A DNA stretch of 64,000 bases from Nostoc sp. CHAB 5836 (GCF_020829445.1 NZ_JAIVFV010000003.1:1-64000), one strand, 5' to 3'; shown: positions 1 through 10,062, numbered from the stretch's first letter. The notes: generated from the letters alone by a model not told the origin. Program-made: numbers and translations.

Positions 1-474
1 AAGGTTATGATGCATTTGTCAATATATCTATAGAGTGAAAATTCTGCCAAAAACTGTGATAGAAAACATTGTTTTTGGGTTAGCGATCGCCTAATCTTTG
101 TCTTCATTGTTAATCTTTATACTGAAATCTTGGTACGAAGCTTAGTTTTATACCTTACTCCTTATTTAATTTCCAGCATAATTTCTGGTTGACAAAAGCG
201 ATGTTATTTTAAATTGTCACCAATGAGGGTGTAGGCATTTTTGAGTATTGGTGTGTGCCTGGTAATTTATGTTTTGACCACGATCGCATTTTGCGGGATT
301 ATTGGCGATATCGGCATTATGGGATACGTCCAAGGTTGGGGTAAGAAGGACAAACCGCCTTCGCGCAGCGTCTCGTAGAGAAGACGCCAAGGACGCCAAG
401 GGAGAGAGGAGAAGAATATCTGTGACACAAAGTTTTTGTGATTATACTGTGTCAGTGGTATTTAAAGGTGCATT
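1..474. other. intergenic leader without a clear gene
   Basis: AT-rich stretch before the first gene. It contains one HIP1 octamer (GCGATCGC near 83) and a fragment of repeat-derived DNA around 355-410 (cgcagcgtctcgtag, gacgccaaggacgccaag) that recurs elsewhere in the window. Short open frames here overlap each other on both strands and have no recognisable protein signature, so no gene is called. Confidence 0.5.
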
Positions 475-1782
475 ATGGATGCTGAGTCGTTGTTGGAGAA
501 ATACGCCGAAGGACAACGGAATTTTCGTTCAGAAAATTTGAGTGAAGAAAATCTCAAAGGTGCAGACCTCAGTGAAATAGACTTAGATAATGCAAATTTG
601 GCTGGAGCCGATTTAAGTGGGCCAAACTTAACGCAAGCAAAACTTAATAGTACAAATCTTACTAAAGCGTCTCTAACAAATACAAAGTTGAATTCGGTGA
701 GTGCTTCTTCAGCAATTTTTGCTTGGACAGACCTTAATGGTGCTGACTTAAGTTGGTCAAATCTAAGTAACACTAATTTAAATTATGCAAACTTAGAACA
801 GGCAAAACTGACAGGTGTCAACTTAAGTAGTGCAAAATTAATCTATGCGAATTTAGATACAGCAAATTTAAGTGGAGCAAATCTTAGTAGTGCAGACCTG
901 ACTGCGGCTTACTTAGCTGAAGCTAATCTCAGTAAAGCTAATCTAACTAAGGCAGATTTGGGTCAGGCGTACTTAGTTGGAGCAAATTTAACTCTGGCAA
1001 ACTTAACTGAGGCAATATTGCAAAGTGCTAAACTTCAAGGGGCCAGATTTCATAGAGCGAATCTGAACGAAGTTGATCTCTCAGGCATGAATTTGGCTGA
1101 TATAGATTTCACAGCAGCATCTCTTCAAAGTACAAACCTTACAAAAGCATTATTCCAAGGAGCAAATTTACAAAAAGCAAATTTGCGATGGGCAAATTTA
1201 ATCCAGGCAAATTTAGATGGAGCAAATTTGAGAAGGGTTGATTTAACTGGGGCAAATATCTATGGGGCAACCTTTAAAGATGCAGACCTAACTGGTGCGA
1301 TAATGCCAGATGGAGAGGTCTACAAGCCGATCGCCTCTGAGGTGGAAATCGGTAAACAGGAAACATCGTTAGAGAAAGTAATATCTATGACTCGTAAAGT
1401 AATTAATACTGATAACGCACCCGCTCCAGTCGGCCCTTATAATCAAGCGATCGCAGCTTCTGGTCAATTTGTATTCGTAGCTGGACAAATTGCCATCGAT
1501 CCTCGTCTTGGTGATGTCGTCTACACTGATGATGTCAAAAAGCAAACTGAGCAGGTAATTGCTAATCTTGAAGCCATCCTCACAGCAGCCGGTGCGACTT
1601 TTCAAGATGTGGTGAAAACTACTGTATTTTTAGCTGATATGAATGATTTTGCGGCGGTGAATGCCGTTTATGCTAAATATTTCCCGGAAGATACAGCCCC
1701 AGCACGGGCCTGTGTCCAGGTATCGCGCTTACCTAAAGATGTGTTGGTAGAGATTGATGCGATCGCTATGATTTCTGCTTGA
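475..1782 (+). CDS. pentapeptide-repeat protein fused to a RidA domain
   Basis: 435 aa. Residues about 25-285 are uninterrupted pentapeptide repeats of the A(D/N)Lxx type, which fold as a right-handed quadrilateral beta-helix. Residues 305-435 are a complete RidA/YjgF/UK114 domain, beginning [20 protein letters not shown], with the family arginine in PARACVQV; RidA enzymes hydrolyse reactive enamine/imine intermediates of PLP enzymes. The start ATG has AAGGTG 5 nt upstream. The two halves are in one frame with no stop. An ATG at 1387 opens exactly at the usual RidA N-terminus, so a separate RidA product from internal initiation is possible, but no strong ribosome site precedes it. The fusion is unusual; standalone RidA is the normal form. 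Domain calls are secure, the role of the fusion is unknown. Confidence 0.9.
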   Translation: MDAESLLEKYAEGQRNFRSENLSEENLKGADLSEIDLDNANLAGADLSGPNLTQAKLNSTNLTKASLTNTKLNSVSASSAIFAWTDLNGADLSWSNLSNTNLNYANLEQAKLTGVNLSSAKLIYANLDTANLSGANLSSADLTAAYLAEANLSKANLTKADLGQAYLVGANLTLANLTEAILQSAKLQGARFHRANLNEVDLSGMNLADIDFTAASLQSTNLTKALFQGANLQKANLRWANLIQANLDGANLRRVDLTGANIYGATFKDADLTGAIMPDGEVYKPIASEVEIGKQETSLEKVISMTRKVINTDNAPAPVGPYNQAIAASGQFVFVAGQIAIDPRLGDVVYTDDVKKQTEQVIANLEAILTAAGATFQDVVKTTVFLADMNDFAAVNAVYAKYFPEDTAPARACVQVSRLPKDVLVEIDAIAMISA

Positions 1783-1855
1783 TTCAGCCATTGTCAGCAT
1801 AAACGATAAAATCGCAGTTATTGTAGGATAAAAATAAATTGCCTCTGCCCTAACT

Positions 1856-2557
1856 ATGCCTTCTTACTCGCTTTGGCGTTTGACATCTCCCCCTTTAGAA
1901 AACGGCGATCGCCTGACCCGCTTTGAATTTGAGCGGCGCTACAGTGCGATGCCAAAACTAAAAAAAGCCGAATTGATTGAAGGAACTGTCTACATGGCTT
2001 CACCTCTGCGGTTTGAACCACATGCTGAACCTCACGGTGACTTGATGGGCTGGTTATGGACTTACAAGATTGCGACCCCAGGAGTGCGTCTTGGTGATAA
2101 CCCAACCGTTCGCCTTGACTTGGACAATGAACCCCAACCCGACGCGGTGTTATTGATTGATGCTCAATCAGGTGGGCAATCGCACCTCAGCCAAGATGGG
2201 TATGTGGAGGGAGCGCCAGAACTAGTTGCAGAAATTGCTGCCAGTAGTGCCACGGTCGATCTGGGTGACAAAAAGCGTGCTTATCGGCGGAATGGTATAC
2301 AGGAGTACCTTGTGTGGCAGGTGTTTGAGCAGCGCATTGATTGGTTCCACTTAGAAGCAGGAGAGTATATAAATCTGCACCCTGATCTGACAGGTGTGAT
2401 TCACAGCCAAATCTTTCCAGGATTGTGGTTAGATCAATCTGCCTTGCTGGCGGGTGATATGCAACAGGTGTTAACCGTATTGCAAGCAGGGTTGAATTCT
2501 GTCGAACATCAAGCCTTTGTGCAGCAGTTAGCCCAAGCAATTCAATCAGATGGATAA
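1856..2557 (+). CDS. Uma2-family (DUF820) putative PD-(D/E)XK protein
   Basis: 233 aa. It carries the Uma2/DUF820 pattern of a restriction-endonuclease-like fold: an N-terminal segment with LIEGTVYMASPL, then PDAVLLID, LVAEIAASS and KRAYRRNGIQEYLVW, which supply the D...E...K positions. Uma2 proteins are hugely expanded in cyanobacteria and their function is not established. The C-terminal 50 residues (after FPGLWLD) are the variable extension common in this family. It is followed by a convergent second Uma2 gene 30 bp away. Family assignment is firm; nuclease activity is only inferred from the fold. Confidence 0.85.
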   Translation: MPSYSLWRLTSPPLENGDRLTRFEFERRYSAMPKLKKAELIEGTVYMASPLRFEPHAEPHGDLMGWLWTYKIATPGVRLGDNPTVRLDLDNEPQPDAVLLIDAQSGGQSHLSQDGYVEGAPELVAEIAASSATVDLGDKKRAYRRNGIQEYLVWQVFEQRIDWFHLEAGEYINLHPDLTGVIHSQIFPGLWLDQSALLAGDMQQVLTVLQAGLNSVEHQAFVQQLAQAIQSDG

Positions 2558-2587
2558 GTTCAAAGGCTGGATAGTACTTTGATAACT

Positions 2588-3154
2588 TTAAAAAAAACGG
2601 GCAACTTGACAGCAAAAACCGGGTAGTAATGGGGATGTGAGTTCATCCTCAGATAGCAATGTTCCTACCAACCTAAGTTGTCCCATATCCCGACGATAGA
2701 CCTCAATCTGCTGGAGTCGCCAGTTAACAATCCAATATTCTAGGACACCCTTAAGAGAATATAACCGCAGTTTTACCTCGCGATCGCGGCGCTCATTTTG
2801 GCTACCCAAAGAAAGGACTTCCACAACTAAATCAGGTGCAGCAGTAAAGTGTCCTGATTCATCGACAATTGCAGCTAGGCGTTCTTGCTTGACCCATACC
2901 ACATCGGGAATCACATCATCTATATCAGAGAAGACTACACCCGGTGCAAAAAAAGGCTTACCCAGATTAGTTTCTTCTGACCAAAAGAATAATCGGGCAT
3001 AAATACAACCACCAGAATCTTGATGACCTAGATGTGGAGCGCGAGTCACAAACAATTCTCCATCAACGATTTCGTAACGCTTCCATTCCCTGTCAGGAAA
3101 TAATTCTAAATCGGCACTAGTCCAACGAATTTGATTTGAGGTGGTCTGAGTCAC
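2588..3154 (-). CDS. Uma2-family (DUF820) protein
   Basis: 188 aa from a GTG at 3154 (MTQTTSNQIRW); the frame stays open to a TTG at 3175, but that lies in aattcaaaattc repeat DNA, whereas the GTG has GGAG about 9 nt upstream. The protein shows the Uma2 pattern: YEIVDGELFVTRAPHLGHQ, IPDVVWV, LVVEVLS and VKLRLYSLKGVLEYWIVN, giving the D, E and K positions of the PD-(D/E)XK fold. It is tail-to-tail with another Uma2 gene that is clearly divergent in sequence, so this is not a recent tandem duplication. Function unknown. Confidence 0.85.
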   Translation of the reverse strand: MTQTTSNQIRWTSADLELFPDREWKRYEIVDGELFVTRAPHLGHQDSGGCIYARLFFWSEETNLGKPFFAPGVVFSDIDDVIPDVVWVKQERLAAIVDESGHFTAAPDLVVEVLSLGSQNERRDREVKLRLYSLKGVLEYWIVNWRLQQIEVYRRDMGQLRLVGTLLSEDELTSPLLPGFCCQVARFF

Positions 3155-3284
3155 GTCGCTTCGCTCCGAATTCAAAATTCAAATTCAAAATTCAAAATTA
3201 ACAATCCCCATACTTCGACAAGCTCACTAACCATAAAATTAGTAATTATTCGGTCATTCCCAGTCTCAGACTGGGAACAATACT

Positions 3285-3460
3285 AACTCCCAACTCCCAA
3301 CTCCCAACTCCCAACTCCTAACTCCCAACTCCCAACTCCCAACTCCTAACTCCCAACTCCCAACTCCCAACTCCCAACTCCCAACTCCCAACTCCCAACT
3401 CCCAACTCCCAACTCCCAACTCCCAACTCCCAACTCCCAACTCCCAACTCCTAACTCCTA
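3285..3460. repeat. tandem heptamer array (CTCCCAA)n
   Basis: About 25 consecutive copies of a heptamer, CTCCCAA with occasional CTCCTAA variants. It lies between the start of a Uma2 gene and the end of ctpA. Such short tandemly repeated repetitive heptamers are known from heterocystous cyanobacteria. The same unit recurs near 34346-34376 and 34482-34520. Confidence 0.95.
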
Positions 3461-3465
3461 ACTTT

Positions 3466-4710
3466 TTACCCCTTTCCCGCCACCACCGAGTTTTTAACCA
3501 AAAGCTTCACTGCTGCTTGATATTGCAAATCAGCTTCAGTGCCAATCTGTTCGCGGTTAATGGCTGCTTGGGAAATCACCTGATCAGGCTTAATACCTAA
3601 TTTGTTAATATCCCGATGTTGAGGAGTTTCATACTTAGCAATTGTCACTGCCAAGCCAGAACCATCTGATAATTCAAACAAGGATTGAATTAAGCCTTTG
3701 CCAAAGGTGGTTTCGCCTACTAACTGGGCACGACCATTGTCTTGGAGTGCGCCGGCGAGAATCTCACTGGCACTAGCAGTTCCTTGATTCACCAAAATCA
3801 CCAGAGGATCCTTCGTCAGGGCTGGCCCAAGGGCTTCAAAACTACCCTGAATGCCTTGTCGGTTAACAGTATAAACGATTATGCCAGAGTCTAACCAAAG
3901 ACGGGCGATTTCAATTCCTGATTGCAATAACCCCCCAGGATTATTTCGCAAATCCAGAATGTAGGCAGCAGCGCCTTTTTTCTCTAGACTAGAAATAGCG
4001 TGTGCTAATTCTGTTGAGGCGTTGGCATTAAATTGAGTGAGGCGAAGGTAGCCAATGGGTCTACCCTCCGTGGAAACACGCAATTCGGAGATTACAGGGT
4101 TAAGAGCAATGCGATCGCGTGTCAGTCTAATTTCCGTTTCTGCCTCTCCGTCCCGTTCAATGAGGAGAGTCACAAGGCTGCCACTCGGGCCGCGCATTCT
4201 GGTAGCAGCTTCATCAAGAGTGAGGTTTTCTGTAGAAACGCCTTCAATTTTGATAATGCGATCGCGTGGTCTAATCCCCGCTTTATCTGCTGGCGAACCT
4301 GCGATGGGAGCCACTACTTCCAATTTCCCAGTCTCAGGATTCAAAGCAATTTGCAATCCTACTCCAGTCAGTTCCCCAGAAGTATTGACCTGTAAGCTGC
4401 GGTATTGTTCTGGATCTAAAAAGCGGGTAAAAGGATCGTCGAGGCTCTTGAGCATCTTCCCAATTGCCGTATAAGCAGCATTTGAGTCACTGAGCGGCTT
4501 CTCCAGAACCTTCTGCCGGACTGCTGCCCAGTTTTGATGATTAAACGTCTCATCTAAATAAGTGCGATTAACAATTCGCCAAACTTCCGAAACCAGCTTT
4601 TGTTCCGTCGTCAAAGCCAGGGCCGGCTGTGTCAGCGTGCCCAACGCTAACCAAAATGCCATTAACAATGAAAATCCAACCCGAAAGACTTGTTTGTTCA
4701 TGAACCCCAT
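3466..4710 (-). CDS. ctpA: carboxyl-terminal processing protease CtpA
   Basis: 414 aa from the ATG at 4710, which has GAGGTG 9 nt upstream; the upstream GTG at 4722 lies in that ribosome site. An N-terminal signal peptide (about residues 1-33, ending LTQPALA) sends it to the thylakoid lumen/periplasm. A PDZ domain (about 110-187, [10 protein letters not shown]...[13 protein letters not shown]) is followed by the S41 protease core. The catalytic dyad is Ser313 in GTASASEI and Lys338 in TFGKGLIQ, the same 25-residue spacing as in the D1-processing protease of algae. It removes the C-terminal extension of the photosystem II D1 precursor, needed for Mn-cluster assembly. It is divergent from petB, a linkage I recall from other cyanobacteria. 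Confidence 0.95.
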   Translation of the reverse strand: MGFMNKQVFRVGFSLLMAFWLALGTLTQPALALTTEQKLVSEVWRIVNRTYLDETFNHQNWAAVRQKVLEKPLSDSNAAYTAIGKMLKSLDDPFTRFLDPEQYRSLQVNTSGELTGVGLQIALNPETGKLEVVAPIAGSPADKAGIRPRDRIIKIEGVSTENLTLDEAATRMRGPSGSLVTLLIERDGEAETEIRLTRDRIALNPVISELRVSTEGRPIGYLRLTQFNANASTELAHAISSLEKKGAAAYILDLRNNPGGLLQSGIEIARLWLDSGIIVYTVNRQGIQGSFEALGPALTKDPLVILVNQGTASASEILAGALQDNGRAQLVGETTFGKGLIQSLFELSDGSGLAVTIAKYETPQHRDINKLGIKPDQVISQAAINREQIGTEADLQYQAAVKLLVKNSVVAGKG

Positions 4711-5116
4711 TATCAATTCCACCTCAACCCAAATTGCCTAGAAATGCCCACTTCCCCTGTTGTTGATGAAATCTATCTCTCGATTATGTTACTTTTTTTA
4801 TAGAAGTGGTGCATTTTTCTCATCAAGTTGTTCAGTCAACTGATGCATCGTATCCACTCACCAAAGGATAAAATCTACTTTGTGTCCACCATTTTCAATG
4901 TAGGGGCGTAAAGAGATCGCAATATATCCCTTCTTTACAGAGTGTAAAGTTTCTGAAGTCTCTTAGCACGCCAAAAGCTGAAAAGCTTTCCAAAAAACTC
5001 TCCTTTACTAAAATCCCAAAATTGCTAATTGGGAGAGAAGTCTGAACCAAGGCTTTTGCCGATTCAGAACTTCACGATTTATCAACCGCAACCGACTTTT
5101 AGGAACTTGAGATTGT
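4711..5116. other. ctpA-petB divergent intergenic region
   Basis: About 400 bp between divergent ctpA and petB, so it must hold promoters for both. I see no convincing regulator site. A 5' leader for petB of moderate length is likely. No open frame with coding character is present. Confidence 0.5.
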
Positions 5117-5764
5117 ATGGCCAACGTTTCCGACTGGTTTGAGGAACGCCTGGAGATTCAGGCACTCGCGGAAGACGTCACTAGTAAGTACGTCCCTCCC
5201 CACGTCAATATCTTCTACTGTCTGGGTGGAATTACCCTGGTTTGCTTTCTCATCCAGTTTGCCACTGGATTTGCGATGACGTTCTACTACAGACCAACAG
5301 TCACCGAAGCTTTCTCCTCAGTGGAGTACATCATGAATGAAGTCAACTTCGGTTGGCTAATTCGCTCTATCCATCGCTGGTCTGCGAGCATGATGGTGTT
5401 GATGATGATTTTACACACCTTCCGGGTTTACCTGACTGGTGGTTTCAAAAAACCCCGCGAATTAACCTGGATAAGTGGTGTCATCCTAGCTGTGATTACC
5501 GTTTCCTTCGGAGTCACCGGCTATTCCCTACCTTGGGATCAAGTTGGCTACTGGGCTGTGAAAATCGTTAGCGGTGTACCAGAAGCAATTCCTGTGGTTG
5601 GCGTTCTGATTTCCGACTTGCTGCGCGGCGGTTCTAGTGTTGGTCAAGCAACACTAACTCGTTACTACAGCGCACACACCTTTGTATTGCCTTGGTTGAT
5701 TGCAGTCTTCATGCTGTTTCACTTCTTGATGATCCGCAAGCAAGGCATTTCCGGGCCTTTGTAA
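5117..5764 (+). CDS. petB: cytochrome b6 of the b6f complex
   Basis: 215 aa, full family length. Four transmembrane helices. Heme ligands are visible at H86 and H100 ([17 protein letters not shown]) with partners in the fourth helix ([18 protein letters not shown]), and Cys35 (NIFYCLGG) is the residue that covalently binds heme c(n). It is the quinol-oxidising/reducing core subunit of cytochrome b6f in thylakoids, shared by photosynthesis and respiration in cyanobacteria. It is followed 248 bp downstream by petD, the usual operon partner; the gap contains no gene. Confidence 0.99.
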   Translation: MANVSDWFEERLEIQALAEDVTSKYVPPHVNIFYCLGGITLVCFLIQFATGFAMTFYYRPTVTEAFSSVEYIMNEVNFGWLIRSIHRWSASMMVLMMILHTFRVYLTGGFKKPRELTWISGVILAVITVSFGVTGYSLPWDQVGYWAVKIVSGVPEAIPVVGVLISDLLRGGSSVGQATLTRYYSAHTFVLPWLIAVFMLFHFLMIRKQGISGPL

Positions 5765-6012
5765 TCTCAGCTATTAGCCAAAGGCAACATTTGTCAGTTT
5801 TCAGATGATGTTGTTTGTTCTAAACTTATGAAACACAAGAAATTAATTGCCCATAAGTTCTAAAAAACAAATACTTGTATCTGGGGCTGAAAGCTGTAGA
5901 AAACCTCCAGGCGGCTGACCGGAGATAGATTACTGCCGCACGTTGGTTGCCTAGTAGCTGATAACTTTCACAAATGCTTTAATTTAACTTAAGCAGGAGA
6001 GCACATTTCAAA

Positions 6013-6495
6013 ATGTCAACACAAAAAAAACCTGACCTGAGCGATCCTCAGTTAAGAGCCAAACTCGCTAAAGGCATGGGCCACAACTACTACGGTGAAC
6101 CCGCTTGGCCTAATGACTTACTTTACGTCTTCCCAATCGTGATCATGGGTTCCTTCGCTGCGATTGTGGCTCTAGCTGTGCTAGATCCCGCAATGACCGG
6201 TGAACCAGCAAATCCTTTCGCCACACCATTGGAAATTTTGCCGGAGTGGTATTTGTATCCAGTCTTCCAGATTTTGCGATCGCTTCCTAACAAACTTTTA
6301 GGAGTGTTAGCAATGGGTTCCGTACCAGTGGGACTAATCCTCGTTCCTTTTATTGAGAACGTTAATAAGTTCCAAAACCCATTCCGCCGTCCAGTTGCAA
6401 CCACAGTGTTCCTCTTTGGTACCCTTGTTACCGTGTGGCTAGGTATTGGTGCTGCCTTGCCATTGGATAAATCTTTGACCTTGGGACTATTCTAA
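6013..6495 (+). CDS. petD: cytochrome b6f subunit IV
   Basis: 160 aa, full length, three transmembrane helices. The Qo-site PEWY motif is at residues 77-80 ([13 protein letters not shown]). Together with cytochrome b6 it corresponds to the C-terminal half of mitochondrial cytochrome b. The ATG has GGAG upstream (agcaggagagcacatttcaaa). It closes the petBD unit and is followed directly by a strong hairpin terminator. Confidence 0.99.
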   Translation: MSTQKKPDLSDPQLRAKLAKGMGHNYYGEPAWPNDLLYVFPIVIMGSFAAIVALAVLDPAMTGEPANPFATPLEILPEWYLYPVFQILRSLPNKLLGVLAMGSVPVGLILVPFIENVNKFQNPFRRPVATTVFLFGTLVTVWLGIGAALPLDKSLTLGLF

Positions 6496-6517
6496 ATTAG
6501 TCACCGCAAAGTACTTT

Positions 6518-6584
6518 GACGCCTGTGAGTTTCAAAAGCAGATGCAAATGTGCTTTTGAAAACAATCAACAGGCGTCAATTTTA
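6518..6584 (+). terminator. petBD transcription terminator
   Basis: Long hairpin 20 nt after the petD stop. Outer stem GACGCCTGT/ACAGGCGTC and inner stem TTTCAAAAGCA/TGCTTTTGAAA are separated by small bulges, and AATTTT follows. Position and strength fit an intrinsic terminator for petBD. Confidence 0.8.
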
Positions 6585-6866
6585 ACAAGAAATAATTCAG
6601 GAGTCATAATTTACCGAAAAACGTTTGGACGTTCTGCGAAGCTCAGTTGAGCCGCGATCTTCAATCAGTGGGAGATTCAGTCCCCGCACTGATAGCGCAG
6701 CCTCAACTCTTGGAGAGGCTACGCCAACGAGTCCGCGAGCATCTTGATTCTGAATTCCCTATTTTTCTTCAATAGCTTAGATGACATCTGGGATCTGAAG
6801 TTTTGGATGGAAAAGCTATTCAAAATCTCAAATCACTAAAAGTTAATAGATACAAACATTTTTCAT
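6585..6866. other. intergenic, no gene seen
   Basis: AT-rich DNA with a short repeat-like G/C-rich fragment near 6640-6745 (gctcagttgagccgcgat, ggctacgccaacgagtccg). No open frame of coding character. Confidence 0.4.
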
Positions 6867-6872
6867 TTACTT

Positions 6873-7015
6873 AACGTAAGTTGCTAGTTACAACCCTCGA
6901 AATGCCAAAATCGTTCATGTTTTGTATTTTGGTACGCAAAATATGTCAATTTAGATTTTTTTATGTCAGAGAAATTTTGCGAAAAGCGCAAAATTTAATA
7001 ACTAGCAACTTGCGC
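6873..7015. mobile_element. miniature inverted-repeat element upstream of the RsbW-like gene
   Basis: 143 bp bounded by inverted repeats AACGTAAGTTGCTAGTTA (6873-6890) and TAACTAGCAACTTGCGC (to 7015), flanked by a direct repeat TTACTT at 6867-6872 and 7016-7021. The interior is AT-rich with no gene. This structure is that of a MITE with a 6-bp target duplication; no transposase source is visible in the window. Confidence 0.6.
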
Positions 7016-7039
7016 TTACTTGTATTAAAGTCACAGTTA

Positions 7040-7483
7040 ATGTTTAGCATAGTGCAGCAAGACCATCTGACGGTTAAGAGCGAACTCAGGCTCCTAAACC
7101 AGGTGCAAGAATGGTTTGAGCAATTTTGTCTGCAACACTTATCTCAACTAGGCTGGTCAAAAACCCAACTTGATCGCCTTAATTTAGCATTAGCAGAAGG
7201 CTTTACCAACGCTGTTCGTCACGCTCATCATGCTTTACCGCCGGAAACAACCATTGAGATTAATGTTTATCTGTGGATTGACCGACTAGAAATTAGAATT
7301 TGGGATTATGGAAAACCTTTCAATCCTGATGCGATCGCAGAGCCAGCCCCAGGGACTCTACAAGTAGGGGGGTATGGATGGTTTCTCCTGCGACGGTTAG
7401 CAGACCGTGTTGTGTACGAACGTGGTGCAGATGGTAGAAATTGCCTTCTGATCGTCAAATACTCTGTAGAAGCACAAAAGTAA
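7040..7483 (+). CDS. RsbW-like ATP-binding protein (anti-sigma regulatory kinase family)
   Basis: 147 aa from the ATG at 7040. The frame is open further upstream to a TTG at 6881, but that part lies inside a miniature element, so the internal ATG is preferred. It has a GHKL/HATPase_c fold of the RsbW/SpoIIAB type: N-box LALAEGFTNAVRHAH, G1 box IWDYGKPF, and a glycine-rich lid VGGYGWFLLRRLAD. Family members bind and inhibit sigma factors or act in partner-switching cascades with anti-anti-sigma proteins; no such partner gene is adjacent. Fold is secure, partner unknown. Confidence 0.85.
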   Translation: MFSIVQQDHLTVKSELRLLNQVQEWFEQFCLQHLSQLGWSKTQLDRLNLALAEGFTNAVRHAHHALPPETTIEINVYLWIDRLEIRIWDYGKPFNPDAIAEPAPGTLQVGGYGWFLLRRLADRVVYERGADGRNCLLIVKYSVEAQK

Positions 7484-7815
7484 AGTTGAGCTACTTACTT
7501 TAAAACAAAAGCATAAGCAGAAGCAGTTTCTGCTCCAAAACCTAGTTACTTGATTGATAAAAGTATACTCATTTCCAGCAATATTTGAATTGGAGTAATG
7601 TGTTTATTGCGTGAAATTGCTTAGTTATTAGCATTTTTTTGTCAAACATAAAATAATATTTTTGTATAAAAAGAATTAGTGAATACAGTAAAGATAGCAT
7701 TCGAGTTACACTAGATCCCTTGTTAAGATTTGTCAGCAGTGTTGAGAGCCTAAATTTTTGTCCTCCAACAAGTGCCATTTAGTCCTTAAAGAGATAGAGA
7801 GACTAGGCGACAGAT
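7484..7815. other. intergenic, no gene seen
   Basis: About 330 bp of AT-rich DNA before the dehydratase gene. A minus-strand open frame here has no protein signature. It probably carries the promoter of the two-gene sugar operon downstream. Confidence 0.4.
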
Positions 7816-8814
7816 ATGATTAAAACAGCCCTAATTACAGGAATAACTGGTCAAGATGGCTACTATCTCAGCCATTTGCTCCTCAACCGTGGTTATCGAG
7901 TTGTAGGATTAGTACCTCCCCATCGACAACCTAATTTGACAAAGCTAGGAACACTGGCAAATCAGGTAGAAATTTTTACGGTTGACTTGAGGGATCATGC
8001 GGCGCTGTTAACCGCAGTTGAACAACTGCGTCCCCAAGAAATTTACAATTTGGCAGCTCCCAGTTTTGTACCCGACTCCTGGAACGACCCATTGGGAACT
8101 CTGGATTTGATAACTGGTACGGCTACCAGGCTTTTAGAAGCAGTACGACAAGTTGGTTTGTCTACCAGATTTTATCAAGCCAGCAGTTCGGAAATGTTTG
8201 GCGATGTATTTATTTCGCCGCAAGATGAAGAAACGTCTTTTCGTCCCAAAAATCCCTATGCTGCGGCGAAGATGCACGCCCACTGGACGATGGTGCATCA
8301 CAGACAGCGCTACGGACTATTTGCCTGTAGTGGAATCTTATATAATCATGAGTCTCCTCTACGCGCACCTCAGTTTGTCACGCGAAAAGTTTCTTTGGCG
8401 GCCGCATCGATTAAATTGGGTTTAACTGACACCTTAGAAATCGGTAATCTAGATGCCAAACGCGATTGGGGTTTTGCCGGGGATTACGCAGAGGCAATGT
8501 GGTTAATGCTGCAAGTGGACGAACCGGAAGAATATGTGATTGGCACTGGCAAATTGCACAGTGTTAGGGATTTAGTTGCCACAGCCTTTGAGTCTGTCGG
8601 ATTAGATTGGACGCAGTATGTAGTCATAAATACTAGCTTATTGCGACAAGATGAGCATTTTCAACTAGTAGCTAATCCCAGTAAAGCTAAAACAAATCTC
8701 GGCTGGGAACCCCAAGTGAGCTTTGAAGAACTTTTAGAAAAAATGGTAAAAACAGATTTAGAGCGGTTACAAAGCGGTGCGATCGCGCCCTTCCCGCAAG
8801 TGTTAATAACCTAA
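7816..8814 (+). CDS. gmd: GDP-mannose 4,6-dehydratase
   Basis: 332 aa extended short-chain dehydrogenase. The N-terminal Rossmann motif is TGITGQDGYYLSHLL; the catalytic region has ASSSEMFGD and the Tyr-x3-Lys motif in NPYAAAKMHAHW; GILYNHESPLRAPQFVTRKV is characteristic of Gmd. It converts GDP-mannose to GDP-4-keto-6-deoxymannose, the precursor of GDP-fucose, GDP-rhamnose and related sugars of glycans. The next gene, a glycosyltransferase, begins 1 nt after the stop, so they are co-transcribed. No epimerase/reductase (fcl) is adjacent. It is slightly shorter than the usual 340-370 aa but looks complete. Confidence 0.93.
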   Translation: MIKTALITGITGQDGYYLSHLLLNRGYRVVGLVPPHRQPNLTKLGTLANQVEIFTVDLRDHAALLTAVEQLRPQEIYNLAAPSFVPDSWNDPLGTLDLITGTATRLLEAVRQVGLSTRFYQASSSEMFGDVFISPQDEETSFRPKNPYAAAKMHAHWTMVHHRQRYGLFACSGILYNHESPLRAPQFVTRKVSLAAASIKLGLTDTLEIGNLDAKRDWGFAGDYAEAMWLMLQVDEPEEYVIGTGKLHSVRDLVATAFESVGLDWTQYVVINTSLLRQDEHFQLVANPSKAKTNLGWEPQVSFEELLEKMVKTDLERLQSGAIAPFPQVLIT

Positions 8815-8815
8815 C

Positions 8816-9997
8816 ATGAACATTACTACAGTGACAGAAAAACTCAAGTTAGGTGATCAGGTTAACAAAAAAACTAACCATGTATTCGTGTTTTTAGAAA
8901 TTTTTGCTCACGAAGGTGGTATTCAATCATATATAAAAGATATTTTTCGCGCCTATCTGGGATTGAGCCAAGCCTACAAGGCGGAAGTTTTTTTGCTGCG
9001 AGATAGTCCTGATAGCTTAAATACCTTTGAAGACGAGAAGTTAAAATTTCATTACTTTAAAAATCAGTCTCCCCAAATAGGAAGACTACAAATGGCAGCA
9101 GCTTTACTTAAGTGTCTGTTGCAAAGCCGTCCGCAGCAAGTTTTCTGCGGTCATATTAACTTAGGAGTATTAGTACAAACTCTTTGTCAGCCTTTGGGGA
9201 TTCCTTACACCGTACTAACTTACGGCAAAGAAGTCTGGGAACCGCTCAAAAATCAAGAACGTCGCGCCCTGATATCAGCAGATGGAATTTGGACAATTAG
9301 TCGCTACAGCCGCGATCGCGCTTGTGTTGCTAATAGTCTAAACCCAAAAATGGTACAGATGATGCCTTGTGCAATTGATGGGGACAAATTCACTCCTGGT
9401 TGCAAGCAGCCAGAATTAATCCAGAAGTATGGCTTAACTGGTGGTAAAGTGTTAATGACAGTAGCGCGGTTATGGTCAGGAGATATTTACAAAGGTGTAG
9501 ATGTCACAATTCGAGCATTACCACAAATCGCTGAAGTTTTTCCAGAAGTGAAATATTTGGTAATAGGTCGCGGTGATGACCAACCACGATTGGCGCAGCT
9601 AGCTGCATATTTAGGCGTGAGCGATCGCATCGTGTTTGCTGGTTTTGTTGCCACAGAAGAATTAATGGAACATTACCGCCTTGCTGATGCCTATATTATG
9701 CCTTCGCAAGAGGGCTTTGGCATTGTTTATCTGGAAGCAATGGCTTGTGGAGTGCCGGTGTTATCCGGTGACAATGATGGCTCTGCTGACCCCTTGCAAG
9801 ATGGTAAACTGGGATGGCGAGTACCACACCGCAGTCCTGATGCTGTAGCAGCAGCTTGTATAGAAATGCTTCAAGGGGATGACCAGCGATGTAATGGAAA
9901 GTGGCTGCGAGAACAAGCGATCGCTCTATTTGGTATAGATGCCTTTCAACAGCAGTTGCAAAAAATGCTTCAATCCTCAGCAATGAAGTCCAAATGA
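8816..9997 (+). CDS. GT4-family glycosyltransferase
   Basis: 393 aa, GT-B fold glycosyltransferase family 4. The nucleotide-sugar half contains the E-x7-E motif in PSQEGFGIVYLEAMACGVPVLSG and the MTVARLWSGDIYKGVD strand-loop. It begins 1 nt after gmd, suggesting it transfers the 6-deoxyhexose made by that pathway (or mannose) to an exopolysaccharide or lipid-linked glycan. It is cytosolic or membrane-associated with no membrane helix. Acceptor and donor are not determined by sequence. Confidence 0.9.
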   Translation: MNITTVTEKLKLGDQVNKKTNHVFVFLEIFAHEGGIQSYIKDIFRAYLGLSQAYKAEVFLLRDSPDSLNTFEDEKLKFHYFKNQSPQIGRLQMAAALLKCLLQSRPQQVFCGHINLGVLVQTLCQPLGIPYTVLTYGKEVWEPLKNQERRALISADGIWTISRYSRDRACVANSLNPKMVQMMPCAIDGDKFTPGCKQPELIQKYGLTGGKVLMTVARLWSGDIYKGVDVTIRALPQIAEVFPEVKYLVIGRGDDQPRLAQLAAYLGVSDRIVFAGFVATEELMEHYRLADAYIMPSQEGFGIVYLEAMACGVPVLSGDNDGSADPLQDGKLGWRVPHRSPDAVAAACIEMLQGDDQRCNGKWLREQAIALFGIDAFQQQLQKMLQSSAMKSK

Positions 9998-10062
9998 CAA
10001 ACGACAAATGACAAATGACTAAAATCGCTATCCTAGAAGGAGAGCAGGACGAAATTTAAAAA

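Noticed and set aside
4033-4474. Plus-strand frames of 120 and 139 aa
   Set aside because: They are antisense shadows of ctpA, which has intact catalytic motifs.
6881-7039. N-terminal extension of the RsbW-like protein
   Set aside because: This part lies inside a miniature element, starts with TTG and has no ribosome site.
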